A stretch of 64,000 nucleotides of DNA from Tulasnella sp. 424. Lineage: Eukaryota; Basidiomycota; Agaricomycetes; Cantharellales; Tulasnellaceae. The notes beneath the pieces are model-generated. The model was given only the letters and a program-made list of their open reading frames with translations, ran no database searches and was not told the origin of the DNA. Of the stretch, positions 23,253 to 35,430 are shown one piece after another; position 1 is the first letter of the stretch; each line of letters starts with the position of its first letter. The stretch lies in contig WSUB01000049.1 of assembly GCA_019633425.1 (NCBI GenBank), positions 177,499 through 241,498 of the forward strand, written 5' to 3'. A program made the position numbers and the translations under genes.

Positions 23253-26200
23253 CTATTTTAAAGCTGATATCCTCGCCTGGCTGAGACGCGCTGGACTGGG
23301 GAGTTGGAGGCCAAGCATGTTTTGTGGCAGAAAATCTCCGGCCGGCGGCTGCGCCGGAATCGACGGTCTGTCTCTAGCGGACCAATGACTCCTGTTGCTC
23401 CGTTGACTGCCCGTCCGACTATGAGACTTAGCGATTTCCTTTCCTCTTGGTAGCCAATTGGAAACCAGAGTGTTTGCCCGTTTCGTAGTACTCAAAACGA
23501 TATCTCGAGCTGCGGAAAATTTAAAGGTCTCGCGGATCGACTTGGGTGTAATCTGGAAACTGTTTGGCTGGTTCTTGCTGCTCCGTCGACTGACCGTCGA
23601 TCTTTGATCTCCACCTGTGACCTTTCGTCTTGATCGCCAAGTCGAAACTTGGGTGCTAGCCCGGTTTTTTGCGTTCGAAACGGTAAGCCGAGCTGTGGTA
23701 AATGTCCTGGCCAAGAACGACTCGGGCTTAATCCGGTCCGGTGACAAATACCTGCCGGTGACGACAGCGCCGGCTAGGAGGGTAGCTATCGATATTTCGG
23801 TATAGAAAAACCATTTTTGAGTTTGATGAAGTTGGAACGCGAGGATGACGAGACCGACGCAGAAGGAGACTAAATGACATCAGTAAGTCAATGGTTGGGC
23901 TATTATTTTGTGGTTCCTGACCTACTGCCCATTGGAAAAGTACACGAGGGAGTGATAGACAGATACCCCACTTGAGGTAGCCTAAAGAATCGCTATAGAG
24001 ACTTCGGAGGTAGGAGCCCTGTGGCGACATTCGATACGTCACTATCCGATTGGAATCTAGGCAAAGGCAACCCACAGCCTCGTGCACGTCTTGAGCAATC
24101 TTTCCTCCAAAATCCCGCTTCAGATTCGACGCAGCTATCAGGCTAGCTACGGAGAAGGCGCAGCACGCAATTCCGCAACAGATGGCGAAGGATGCCACGA
24201 ATGTAAGTCCTTGGGGATTAGAACTCCCTTGCAGTGCTTGAAGCGGGACAGCCAGAAAAGCAATGGCTCCCGCAAATGTAACCGTACTCTAACATTAAAC
24301 CAATCAACTTGTCAAACCTTCCAAGGCGGGTGGGGTCTGAGCGACCAACCAGAAGAAAGATCTTCTCCCACTCGTTCGAAAACGTAGTCATCATTTCACG
24401 CCAGGGCTTCGGATAGATGATTCCACCACTGAAGTGGAGGTGATCTCATCAGCAGTAAATAATCGCCACTTGCATGAGAGACTTACGGCCAAGCATCGTC
24501 AAGAAGCCTCATCGTTACCGCAGGCTCATCCCAAAGGAGGAAGACGCAAATAAATCGAATAAACCAGGAGTATTTTTGGTGGTGTGCCTGGGATGGTCGC
24601 GGGTCGTCTCCAACTTGAATCGTCCTCTCAAGGCGAGCGTAATCGGTTCCCCAAAAGTTATGGATGCGCGGCGTCACCAAGTCATACCACAGTCGGGCTA
24701 TTCAAGACAAATGCAACATCAGTAATCCTGAGATGCAGTACCTACGACGAGGATCGGGGAAACGTCGCAGACCGCATATCTAGTTACAAGCCGCTCTATT
24801 ACCCTCACCTTCCCGCTCCTCTTTATTCTTGAGATGCAGTAACTACGAAGAAGATCGGGGGAAACGTCGCGTACCGCATATCCAGTTACAAGCAGCTCTG
24901 TTACAATCAGCTTCCCGCTCTTCTTTGGCTTGGCGCCAAAATCCCTCAAGGCGGGCAAGCGTTTCAGCGTCCTTGGGAGCTGTTGAATCCTCGCAATATT
25001 CCTGATCTATCGCACCATGAGCGTCAACACCGTGAAGTCTCCATATCTTATACGTACCGACTGCGCCAAGAAGCATCAGAGGACCCAGCTGGTCCCAAAC
25101 TTTAGGAGAAAGACAGCAGTAGTGTGGAAAGTCCGTTACGTGTCTCCAATACTGCTCCGCCAGCTTGTGACGATATATGTCCTCGTCGTAGGCCCACATG
25201 TCCAAATCACTCGCAGGTACTTCTTGGAGCCAAAATGTTGTTTGGTCTCGATGGTTCACGAGGTAATAGCCGAACTCGTCTGGGAAATCGTCGCTTACAA
25301 GGATGCAGGCTTCCACTTCGGAGTCCTTCAGTTGGGCATTGTGAAGCTCTTCGGACGACTCGAGCAGCTGAGACAGCCGGCCAAAGGCCGCCAAGATAAC
25401 TGGATGGTTTTCTGTGCTACGCAGGGGCAAATCCGTGTGGACACGAATATTGAGGTCACCGGATGAGACGACTTTGGAGTACAAAAGCTGCCCTTCGGGA
25501 TGAATGTCTTCTTTCCATTCGTCGGGAAGATTATTGATTTTTTGTATGGGTCTAACAGTAACCGGTTAGAGTCCTCTGACTACAAGTGCAATTCTGACGT
25601 ACTGGGGACCGCTTTTGAATACGACTTGACTACCCTGGAGCGCATCAGGAGGCCTAAATAAAGTGAGTTTAGGACATGAATCTATTGAAGAGAAAGCCGC
25701 ACTTGCATTCTTTCTCGAGTATACCGGTCTCCTTGAGTCGGTGTATGAGGGACGAGGGGAAGCATGTAAGGATCAGAGCATGGAGAGGCGACCTGCTCTC
25801 CACTTAGAATGGAGCCTTCCGGGTTAGATTGTTGGTCATCCGACTTCAGCGATCGATTGGGAGGCGTGCGCTGGCGTATTTCATCGTCGGTCGTTTCGCC
25901 GATAGCGGGACATGGACTTAGGGCTTGAGAGGGGACCTGCTTTCCACTTAGGATAGGCCACTGCTGGTAAGAGTGTTGGCCGTCCGACTGAAAAGACTCA
26001 TTCGGGGGGGTGCGCTGGCATATTTCACCGACGGTCGTTTCGCTGATCGCGGAACATGGACTTAGACCTTGAGAGGCGACCTGCTTTCCTCTTAGGATTG
26101 ATTCCTGCTGATAAGAGTGTTGGCTATCTGACTGCAAAGACTGATTCGGGGGCGTTCGCTGGCGTATTTCATCGTCGATCGCTTCGCTGATAGCGGGACG

Positions 26201-26530
26201 TAGAGTCAGGGCTGGAGAGGCGACCTCCTTTCCACTTAGGATTGACCCCTGGTGGTAAGAGTGTTGGCCATCCGACTGCAAAGATTGATTCGGGGGCGTG
26301 CGCTGGCATATTTCATCGACGGTCAGTTCGCTGATAGCGAAACGTGGAGTTGGGGCTTGAGAGGCGATCTGATCTCCATTTAGGATTGACCCCTGAGGGT
26401 AAGAATGCTGGCCATCCGACTGCAAAGACTGATTCGGGGGTGTGCGCTGGCGTATTTCATCGTCAGTCAGTTCGCTGATAGCGGACCATGGAGTTAGAGC
26501 CTGCGCAGCATCAAATCTCGATGCCCTCAC
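23253..26530 (-). CDS. WW-E: WW-like membrane protein with expanded N-terminal repeats
   Basis: The longest family member. Its N-terminal exon carries five 48-residue tandem repeats (25850-26515) and ends TPTQGDRYTRERMQ. Then come the WW-like domain (LPDEWKEDIHPEGQLLYS), DEFGYYLVNHRDQTTFWLQE, WRHVTDFPHYCCLSPKVWD, NWICG, RIHNFWGTDYARLERT, DEPAVTMRLLDDAWP, FSNEWEKI, SFAICCGIACCAFSVASL, YSDSLGYLKWGICLSLPRV, a hydrophobic hairpin and a basic tail ending LQLPSPARLSQARISALK. No ATG lies in the repeat frame between its upstream stop (near 26545) and the repeats. An upstream exon is therefore needed, or translation begins at the ATG in YMLPLVP, which would leave all the repeats untranslated. The intron after NWICG is enlarged by a local duplication. 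Confidence 0.72.
24730..24935. repeat. Local ~107-bp tandem duplication in WW-E
   Basis: Two adjacent copies of GAGATGCAGTA..CTACGA, GATCGGGG, ACCGCATATC and AGTTACAAGC (about 24730-24832 and 24833-24935). Other WW genes have one. The unit spans an exon end and the 5' splice site. The distal copy has ACTAGATATGCGGT where the proximal one has ACTGGATATGCGGT. Confidence 0.75.
25850..26515. repeat. 144-bp coding tandem repeat, about 4.6 units
   Basis: The anchor GTGCGCTGGC (or GTTCGCTGGC) recurs at 25866, 26010, 26154, 26298 and 26442, a period of 144 bp that keeps the reading frame (48 residues). Consensus on the minus strand runs AISE.TDDEIRQRTPPNQS, then LQSDGQHSYQQGSILSGKQV, then ASQ. The other WW genes have a single unit. 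Confidence 0.88.
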
Positions 26531-29170
26531 CCTTGTGGGGGGTCAGTCCCGACAGGCTCCTCCTCGATTCGTGCTTGAACCTTCGGAGACCCCTACATTG
26601 TTTACATTTTCTTGGATTAAATATACGACCGACATGTATCGCGACACGGGGGCGATCTCCCACCTTGCCGACAATGGCCGTCACTCCGTGACCAGGACTC
26701 GGTATATGGTATAATCCAGCGTCTTTCTCGGCTGGTGGCATAATGTGGCCAGAGTGTATTGGGAGTTCTGGCGGTGATCGGCTTCTAACCAACTTTTTGA
26801 TTTTTTTTATAGACTATGACATAAAAATCAATATCTGAGACGAACTAACCAAATTTTTACTTACTGGCACTCTCCAGACCATTATTGGGCAAAGGACCGA
26901 GAAGACTGGATAGCGAACTTGACCGTTTCGCAGGAACAATCTGCAAAGGAGAGGTTGCAGGAGAAGGGGCCAACCATGACCCAACCCAATTGTTCTGGAG
27001 CTGCAACACATCCTCATTGAGAGACCCCTGTCACTACTGAAAATAAAAATCGGCCAGAAAGAAGTGCCTTGAATGCGTCTTAGGCGCGACGGGTCCGGCA
27101 CGATCATTGGATTGGCATTCACTCAGGGCGATACACCTTGTCCTAAGCCCTCACGTCTACTCTTCTTTAACATAGCCGGTAACCGGGCAATTAGCGGGGC
27201 CCTAGTCGGTATCTTGAAGTTAGCAATGGGTAATCCTTCGAAGCTTTTGATTTTGGGTTTGCGAAGGGGAAGGCCTTTTGGTTCCATCTAAACAGGGTGC
27301 ACAAATTAATTACGAGTGACAGGGGTCTGAGTATCGTCGAGACACGAGGTCCAGCTGCGCTCCCTCGCCCCTCCGCCATCAGGGTGCTCTTCGAGTTTAC
27401 CTCTCCTTTACCTCTTGGGCCCCGTAGGAAACGGTCTCAGGTATATTGTTTAGCCTTGATCTGTGAGTAAGTGTTTCTGCGCTATAAGCTGGCGGGAGCC
27501 TCGCCTAGCATCCGAAACGGAGCACCTTCCGCATCGAACTTGCGAAGCACCCGGGTTTTCATCTCAATGCTGCACGCATGGATTTCATGACAAACAGCCG
27601 GAAGATTAAAACTCGATGGAGTTAATAAGGTAATTTAGTCTCGTCAACCGAGGTAGCTCAAGCGCGGAAGAGATCTGTTCTGATGTGTCGTACATCTGGA
27701 GGATCGAAAGCCTCGAGGAGAGCAGTGGAAATGGCACAGTTGGGATAAGGTGGACAGACGTTCGATGACCAGGCCATCACACCCCGCCGAATTCAAATCT
27801 TTGGCGAAGATTTCAGATGTCCCGTATGGGAGATTTGCACCGGCGGGACAGGAATGGCCGTTTCTATTGCCAGTTTGGCTGACAAGTGGCAACGGTACTG
27901 GCAAAGGGCTGTTTTATGGGCGGTGCTCATGAGCCATTTGTTGGCATTTCTGCAAGGACGATCCCCGGGTTTCCGGGATGAGGTGTAATCGCCCAGGTTC
28001 TACATCACATCCATACCCCCGATTCAGAACAAACGTAGAGAAGATTACCCTATACGTGTATATTCCTTTATGTGTGAGTCTGTTACACAGGATGGCACGA
28101 TTTTTCCCAGAGCAGGGCCCGACGCCCCCACCTTGCCTCTCTCAAATTGACAAACGCCCCCCACCTTCCTGGAAGAGCGAGTAATCTCGGTGAGTTGTTC
28201 GGCATCGAGTAATAGTAAATATAGCTTGGAGAAAGTAGATATATGGCGTTGAAGACCGTCTGTGGCAGCCTTTTCAAAGACTCTATCCATAGCGGCGACG
28301 TCTCGAGGATTCGTGTAGGGAAGATGGGAGCTTAATTCCGTGAGATTCTGTGACCCAGCATCAGACCCTGCGTCAACTTAAGGTCGACCACGTGCCAACG
28401 GTAAGGGTTCATTTACCATCGACCCTAGCGGGGGCTTGACAGCGACGTCTCGTGGGATGGGCTCGTGGAATGTTCAACACGTATAACAAGCAACGACATA
28501 TCCTCGATCCAGAGACACTTAGATAGTAGTCCCTCTGAACGGCTAGAGGCACTGAGGTTCACCACCCACCTTCCCCAGTAGTAGGGCGAGATAACCGTCA
28601 CTAGAACCTTGCAGAATATTCGCGTATTTATTATAATCATAACATCCCCACCCCTCTCCCTTCCCATGATGGCGACCTCCTCCCTCGGATCCCCTTCCCC
28701 ACCACAGACGGCAAGCTGCCTCTGCAATTAAACTGCGCACCAGATACACCTCAGAAACCCTATCGAAAAGCCCGCCCCACTCTTCCGCATGTCAATTAGA
28801 GTACCCCCACTCTACCCTCCGTTTTCATGCGATCAGTCCTCGCGTTTGGACGGTCAAGACAGTAGCTTGGCGTCTCCGTTCTCCAGACACTGGAGTCTGT
28901 TTGCAACCTTATGAATACAAGGAAAACACCACCTCCAGATGCTCTGGTACACCTCTTGTAGCTGTAAAAACGGATAGAAATGGGGAGGTTGAACCGAAAG
29001 CATAAGTTTGGGGATTGGGTTCAGAGTCTGGAACGGGGAAAGACGTGAACCAAACCACAACCACGTGAACCGTGGACGGGAGTGATGTCTCCGAAGGTCC
29101 CCGCCTGACCATTATTCGACTCCCGACTGCCATCCAGTTCAACCGTTCATCCTCTCAATTTAAAGTTTAC
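26531..29170. other. Long stretch without a supported gene
   Basis: 26531-26900 is the fourth 5' leader repeat (ACCCCTACATTGTTTACAT). Around 27700-27930 a plus frame (SHPAEFKSLAKISDVPYGRF, continuing APAGQEWPFLLPVW) looks protein-like but matches nothing I recognise. Around 28045-28365 a minus frame (HLPYTNPRDVAAMDRVFEKA, then FSKLYLLLLDAEQLTE) is also coherent and may be an exon of a decayed gene. The remainder is non-coding as far as I can see. Confidence 0.4.
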
Positions 29171-29174
29171 ACTT

Positions 29175-30286
29175 ATGGCAGAAGTTGAAGTGTAGGTCTG
29201 AGGGTCCGGACTTCTTCATTCTAGCACGTCTGATAACTTTCTTACGCTTTCGTTCCCAGCCAACCGCCGACAAACGACGCTCCCGGTGCGCCAGCCCAGT
29301 CCAAATCTGAACCCGCGGCAGATCTTTCCAGCAAGAAGCGTCCCGCGCAGGAGAAAGCGGCTGAACCACAAAAGAAACGTAGAAGTGTATTCGCGCAGGT
29401 GTTTGGGACTTTGAAGAAGGCCAAGGAGGAAGATGCCATTGACAACACGAACGATGCGGTGTGTATACCTTTTGCCAAAAACAAACCCACCGTTACAGAA
29501 CCAAGACAAAACTGACCTTCTTCGGGTGTCATAGGTTAGGAAACGAAGGGAAATTGATGCTCGAATATATGGCAAGATCAATCGCGACGTGAATCTCGTT
29601 CGGAAGCAGGACGAAGCGAAGAGGGATAGGCAGAGTGCATCAAGGAAGGAGGAGGAGTTGGCAATTAAGGATGAAGTTGTACGTCTATACACTTGCGCAG
29701 TAGATACGCTTGCTAACTGGCTTGCCACCCCAACTAGATGAAATTCCGTCAGAATTGTTTCCCTCGCCTTGCTGGGTTCCTCGTAACCTCCGACGACATA
29801 CCTCCCGATACCGACGAAATCAAAGAACCCGAACCCGAAAGAATTCCTTCGCCTAGCCCAGATGACGTTCCTGGTGCATTCGGCCCCAAAAAACCACTCA
29901 CACACCCCCCACCGCTCAAACAGCCCCCAGCATTATACTTCCTCCCAGCCATCCTCACACCAGCCCAAAAGAAGTTCCTAGACGCCCAAAAAACCACCGT
30001 AAGGGAGATCCTGGCGGAAGAGCAGAAGGAGTGGGGAGCGACGAAGAAAGTTGGGCTGGACGAAGTTCAGCAGTTGAGGAAACATGCTGAAGAAGCGATG
30101 GCTCCAGTGAAGGAGAAACAGGAGGATAACAGGCGGAAGGATGGGGAAGCGAGGAAGAGAGATGATGAGGAGCCGGCGAATGCTTCAACTGCGCCAGTGG
30201 CTCCAACTGCGGATGAGGAGATGGAGGTGGAGACGGAGAACTCCGCGGCGAGAGGGATGGATGCCGAAGAAAGAATCGAGTATTGA
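29175..30286 (+). CDS. P3: pinin/SDK/memA-domain protein
   Basis: Exons 29175-29191, 29260-29458, 29535-29678 and 29738-30286 join in phase to 302 residues. The second intron-exon region gives KKRRSVFAQVFGTLKKAKEE, then REIDARIYGKINRDVNLVRK, DEAKRDRQSASRKEEELA, and after a further intron MKFRQNCFPRLAGFLVTSDD, PPALYFLPAILTPAQKKF and a charged coiled coil, closing with the acidic APTADEEMEVETEN. Order and content fit the pinin/SDK/memA domain, in proteins of nuclear speckles that act in pre-mRNA splicing. The last intron has a TGCTAAC branch site at 29710. It is the only intact copy of four in the window, so probably the one that functions. The 17-nt first exon is the least certain part. Confidence 0.85.
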
Positions 30287-31369
30287 GGACGTCTATCTCG
30301 ACTGGCCGCTTTGCACTTCCGTGTACCATATGATATTCCTCCAGACGGCTGTTCGTCGTGGGTCTTGTTCCTTCTAGCTCTTGTCTTATTCGTCTATAGA
30401 AACGCGCCGACAGCAATCGTACGCTTTGCAAAGTGTCGCAGATATTGAAGGATTCGGCTACGCGAGACAATGAAGCAAGGCAGTATGATTGATGTGTTGA
30501 GAGCGTTTGCTAAGCTAGGCTCTCCGCCTTGTTGGTGGGTCGCCCCTCTAATCGTCTTGTCGGCCACAAATTCTCCATTGTTTAAGACGCCAGAATTGCC
30601 GGGCTTGACAGGTTTCGATCAAGCTTATCTTTCGAAGTGGCCGCTGTCGTGCAACGTTCTGCACCTTTCGGAACCGCAACAGTGAACGAGACGGACTAAA
30701 GTGCACCGCAGCATGTGGCATGCACATAGCGGTCGGTGAGTCTGAAGCGAGTCTCTTATCTCTGTTCTTTGACTTCTTTGACTTTACAGGCTCTGTCCGA
30801 AGAATCGAGAGAAGGTTAGCTATCGTCCGCACGCGAAGCAATATGAGCCCGTTTTCGTTTCCTGGCATGGGTGGTTGCACGCAACTGCAATTTTGAACAG
30901 TCATGTTCACTCCTCTCCGATTTATTCCTCTGTGAGACCTCCTTCACTAGAGCTTTACTAGAGTATCGTTCAGTACATTACAATCGAGCAGACGCGGCAA
31001 CAACTTGTGCGACGTCGAAAAGTATGCCCGCAAGCCAAATCCTATCGGTGCATCGACATGACCTGAACAAACAATGCCAATCCCACGTGCTGCTCAAGTA
31101 TCCTATTGATCATGCCTTCTTCCCGGGTTGAAATGTGTGATCACCTTGACACACTTCCGCACCGAGTTTAGGTCAACAGATCAGGGTCGACTTCGAGCGT
31201 AATGTAAGAAGCCTTCCGTTCCTCTTACAGCGAGTCGACGTCTGGAACCCCGCCCTCTCAGGGCGTTTCTCTCGCGAGTCGGAATCATCAAACTATACGC
31301 ATCGCCCCTACCGTAGCATCCACATACTTCGCAATATTTAAATAACAGCCTATTTCATGGTCAATATTT
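30287..31369. other. P3 3' flank and duplicated DNA
   Basis: 30287-30450 matches the P1 3' flank. 30720-30910 matches 15560-15780. 31090-31360 matches 21985-22190. No gene is supported; the open frames present are short and not conserved between the copies. Confidence 0.5.
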
Positions 31370-31880
31370 CCCCTAAAATTGATGGATCGGGGTGGGGAAC
31401 TGGAGGCCAAGCATACTATTTCCTATAGCTTCTGGCCCAAGCGTGTCTGCCCTGACCGGCTGTGCCCGAATCGACCGACCGTCTCTCATACGCAGATGAC
31501 CTCTGTGGCTCCGCAGACTGCCCGTCGAACAATGGTTTCCAGCTACCACCGTTCCTGTAGACAGCCATTTCGAGGTCACAGTGCTAGCCCGCGCCGTTGC
31601 AGTAGAAACATTAGATCGAGCAGCACCTGTGTGGAGCGGGGGCTAACACCAAATATCTGCCCACGGCTACTACTGCATATCTCATAACAAGAGCTCTGAA
31701 TAAAAGCACCTTTTTTTTGGGGGGGGGGGGGGGGGTTGATGGCGTTGGAACGCTCGGACAACAAGACCAGCGCCGAGCGCCATGGGGAATTGGCCACTAC
31801 TATACGATCCAGCGAGTTAAACACGAATTGGAGAAAAGATCCGCTTCCCCGTAATAATAATAATATTACAGCTAACAACC
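31370..31880 (-). pseudogene. WW-family 3' fragment (i)
   Basis: Parallel to 22200-22770: tail remnants TGTVVAGNHCSTGSLRSH and NSMLGLQFPTPIHQF, and a piece of the last hairpin, interrupted by a T8/G17 run. Nothing of the WW-like domain or the 5' exons is left. Confidence 0.7.
31711..31735 (+). repeat. T8 G17 homopolymer
   Basis: Eight T followed by seventeen G. It is a likely site of length variation or sequencing error. Confidence 0.9.
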
Positions 31881-31895
31881 TATTGACATATTAGC

Positions 31896-34487
31896 CTATT
31901 TTAGAATTTTAGCTGTCCTTGTCTGGATGAGATGCGCTGGACTGGGGAGTTGGAGACCAAGCATGTTTTGTGGCAGAAAATCTCCGGCCGGCGGCTGCGC
32001 CGGAATCGACTGTCTGTCCCTAGCGGACCAATGACTCCCGTTGCTTCGCAGACTGCCCGCCCGACTACGAGACCCAGTCGTTCCCTTTCCTTCTGGTGGC
32101 CAATCGGAAAGCGGAATGTTTCCCCATTTCGTAGCAGCCGAAGCGGTACCTCGGGCTGTGGAGAGGGTGTGGGGGGTCGACGTAGGAAAGAACCGGCCAA
32201 CGTCCGGCCGGCGCCTGTTACTCCGTGGACTGGCTGTCCACCCTTGATCTCCAGCTGTGACCTTTCCTCTTGATAGACAAGTCGAAACTAGAGCTCTAGC
32301 CCTTTTTTTTGCGTTCGAAACGGTAAATCGAGCTCTGGTAAATATCCTCCCTAAGATCGACTCGGACTTAATCCGGTCCGGCGACAAATATCTGCCGGCG
32401 ACGACAGCGCCGGCTAAGAAGGTAGCCATCGCTATTTCGGCATAGAAGAACCCTTTTTGAGTTTGATGAAGTTGGAACGCGAGGATAAGGAGGCCGGCAC
32501 AGAAGGAAACTAAATGACATCAGTAAGTCAATGGCCGGGCTATTATTTTGTGGTTCCTGACCTATTGCCCATTGGAAAAGTACACGAGGGAGTGATAGAC
32601 AGATACCCCACTTAAGGTAGCCTAAAGAGTCGCTATAGAGGCTCCGAAGGTAAGAACCCTGGGTCATGATTTCACTGCGTTAACGTCGGATTGGAATGGA
32701 GATAATGGCGACCCACAGCCTCATGCACGTCATAGGTAATTTTCCCTCCGAAATCGCGTCTTAGATTCGATGCAGCAATCAGGCTGGCTACGGAAAGGGC
32801 GCAGCACGCAATTTCGCAACATATGGCGAGGGACGTCAGGAGTGTCCCCATTTCTTGAGGATCGGAACTCCCTTGCAGTGCTTGGAGTGGGATGGCAAGA
32901 GAAGCCATGGCTCCCGTAAAGGTAACCGCACTCTAGCGTTAAAACAATCAGTCGTGTTAAATCTTCCGGGGAGAGGAGAGGGAGGATCAGTTACTCACTA
33001 GAACAGAGATCTTCTCCCACTCGTTCCCAAACATAGTCATCATTTCACGCCATGGCTTTGGATAGATGATTCCACCACTGGAGTGGGGGCGGTCTCGTCA
33101 GCAATCAAAAATTGCCGCTTGGGTGAGAGACTTACGGCCAAGCATCGTCAAGAAGCCTCATCGTTACCGCCGGCTCATCCCAGAGAAGGAAGATGCAAAT
33201 AAATCGAATAAGCCAGGAGTACTGTTGTTGTTGTGCCTGGGATGGACGCGGGTCGTCTCCAACTGTGATCGTTCGCTCAAGGCGCGCGTAATCGGTCCCC
33301 CAAAAGTTATGGATGCGTGGCGTCACCACGTCATACCACAGACGGGCTATTCAATACCAGTGTAGCGTTAGAATTCTTGAGATGCAGTAACTACGAAGAA
33401 GATCGGGGGAAACGTTGCGTACCGCATATCCAATTACAAGCTGCTTTGTTACAATCAGCATCCCGTTCCGCTTTGGCTTGGCGCCAAAATCCCTCAAGCC
33501 GAGAAAACGTTTCAGCGTCCTGGGGAGTTGTTGAATCCTTGCAATATTCCTGATCTATCGCACCATGAGCGTCAACACCGTGAAGCCTCCATATCTTATG
33601 CGTACCGACTGCGCCAAGAAGCATTAGAGGACCCAGCTGGTCCCAAACCTTAGGAGATAGACAGCAGTAATGCGGAAAGTCCGTTACGTGTCTCCAATAC
33701 TGCTCCGCCAGCTTGTGACGATATATGTCCTCGTCATAGGCCCACATGTCCAAATCACTGGCGTTAACTTCTTCGAGCCAAAATGTTGTTTGGTCTCGAT
33801 GGTTTACGAGGTAATAGCCGAACTCGTCTGGGAAATCGTCGCTTACAAGGATGCAGGCTTCCACTTCGGAGTCCTTCAGTTGGGCATTGTGAAGCTCTTC
33901 TGAAGACTCGAGCAGCTGAGATAGCCGGCCAAAGGCCGCCAATATAACTGGGTGATTTTCTGTGCTACGCAGGGGCAAATCCGTGTGGACACGAACACTG
34001 AGGCCACGGGATGAGACGACTTTGGAGTACAGAAGCTGCCCTTCGGGGTGAATGTCTTCGATCCATTCGTCAGGAAGATTATTGATTACTTGTATGGGTC
34101 TAGCAGTTATCGGTTAGAGTCCTGTGGTTACGAGTGAGATTCTGACGTACTGGGGACCGCTTTTGAATACGACTTGACTACCCTCGAACGCATCAGGGGG
34201 CCTAGATAAAGTGAGTTTAGGACACGAATATATCGAAGAGAAAGCCACACTTGCGTTCTCTCTCGAATATATCGGTCTCCTTGAGTCGGTGTACGAGGGA
34301 CGAGGGGAAGCATATAAGGATCAGAGGATGGAGAGGCGACCAGCGTTCCACTCGAGTCTTCCTGGTAATAGTACTGGCCATCCGACTTCATCGCTTGATT
34401 AGAAGGCCTGCGCTGGTGTGTTTCGTGGGGTCTACGCCCTGCTTCTATATCTTCGAGTGGGACGCGGTCGTAAACCGAGCGTGACAT
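31896..34487 (-). CDS. WW-F: WW-like domain multi-pass membrane protein
   Basis: Sister of WW-E in the core but with a different N-terminus. ATG at 34487 opens MSRSVYDRVPLEDIEAGRR and runs in frame to PTQGDRYIRERTQ before the first intron, with no tandem repeats. Then come the WW-like LPDEWIEDIHPEGQLLYS, DEFGYYLVNHRDQTTFWLEE, WRHVTDFPHYCCLSPKVWD, NWICG, RIHNFWGTDYARLERT, LLWDEPAVTMRLLDDAWP, KPWREMMTMFGNEWEKI, helices ASLAIPLQAL and SLAICCEIACCALSVASL, SLYSDSLGYLKWGICL, and a hairpin including FLAGAVVAGRYL. The tail ends LQLPSPAHLIQTRTAKILK. The start and frame are the best of the family together with WW-D. Confidence 0.78.
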
Positions 34488-35430
34488 TTCGAAATTAAAT
34501 CCCAGATTGCACTCGCTGCGGCGGACTTAGTAAATGAGCGTTTAGACCCGGAGAAGTCTACAGTATTACGATACAGTATCGGAGGGTCTTATCTTACCGA
34601 TAGTGATGGGTCGATGACCTAGAGGCTGAAGTCTGAAGCCGAGTTGAAGATGGCGTGCCGGAAAAGTTATCACAGAGGGTGAAAGTTCGCGATAGAACGG
34701 GAGTTCACTATGGGTATAAATCAATCAACTATAAGTGGTGCTGGACCATAAGCGTTTGAAAGGCAGAACAACGAAAATTCGATCACATTGCGAAACACGA
34801 GGTCTCGTTACTTTGGAAGGCAAGTCGAAACGCCTTCATAAGCCTCAAAGAGGCGGTAACGCCCGTTTCAATACGTGAAGCGTGAAGCGGTTCGGCGAGA
34901 GTGGAATTCCATGGTCGGAACGCACTCTTTAGAAAGCTTGGCTTACCGGCGTGGTATTGAAGAACAGGTAAGCTATCACCAAGCCAACGATGTCAATGAC
35001 CTCGGCTGAGAGCTTCTTGAGTTTCGATATGGCATGTCACTGGCTCTGCAGAGTTGCCATGACAGCAGTAACAAAAAAACACGTGTTGGTAGTAAGGGGC
35101 GATGCGGTAGAAACCCTCGATGTTAGGGAGTATCTGTACGGCGAGATCTTTGAAATGCACGGGCAGATTTTAGAGTACTATTACATAGACGAATGGCGTG
35201 GGTTCGGCACCGTCGCACATCAGGTTGGAGGACAAAGCGTCTCGCCAGGCGCCTAGATTGTGAAGAATATTCTGTTCAGGCGTTATAGGACCGGATCCCT
35301 GCATGTTTCCATTAGCGTCGTGTATCCGCAACATTGCATAAGTCGGCGCTTGATCAGCGGGCCCAGGGAGGTGGCGAGGAAAACGGCGATGTTCGAGAAG
35401 GAAGTCCGAAGGTGTGGCACAGCCAACAGC
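34488..35430. other. Region upstream of WW-F, unrecognised remnant
   Basis: 34488-34980 shows nothing codable. On the minus strand between 35410 and 34940 there are short hydrophobic pieces (NIAVFLATSLGPLIKRRL; LSAEVIDIVGLVIAYLFFNT next to a GTAAGC donor), suggesting a decayed membrane-protein gene, but frames are broken and I cannot name it. Confidence 0.3.

Noticed and set aside
25017..25466. Plus-strand open frame of 149 codons antisense to WW-E
   Set aside because: Similar plus-strand frames occur opposite every WW gene (8000, 12600, 18100, 33700). They only mirror the strong codon bias of the real minus-strand exon, whose motifs are conserved.
25850..26515. CRISPR-like or satellite array
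   Set aside because: The period of 144 keeps the reading frame and encodes a coherent 48-residue unit, so it is a coding repeat in WW-E.
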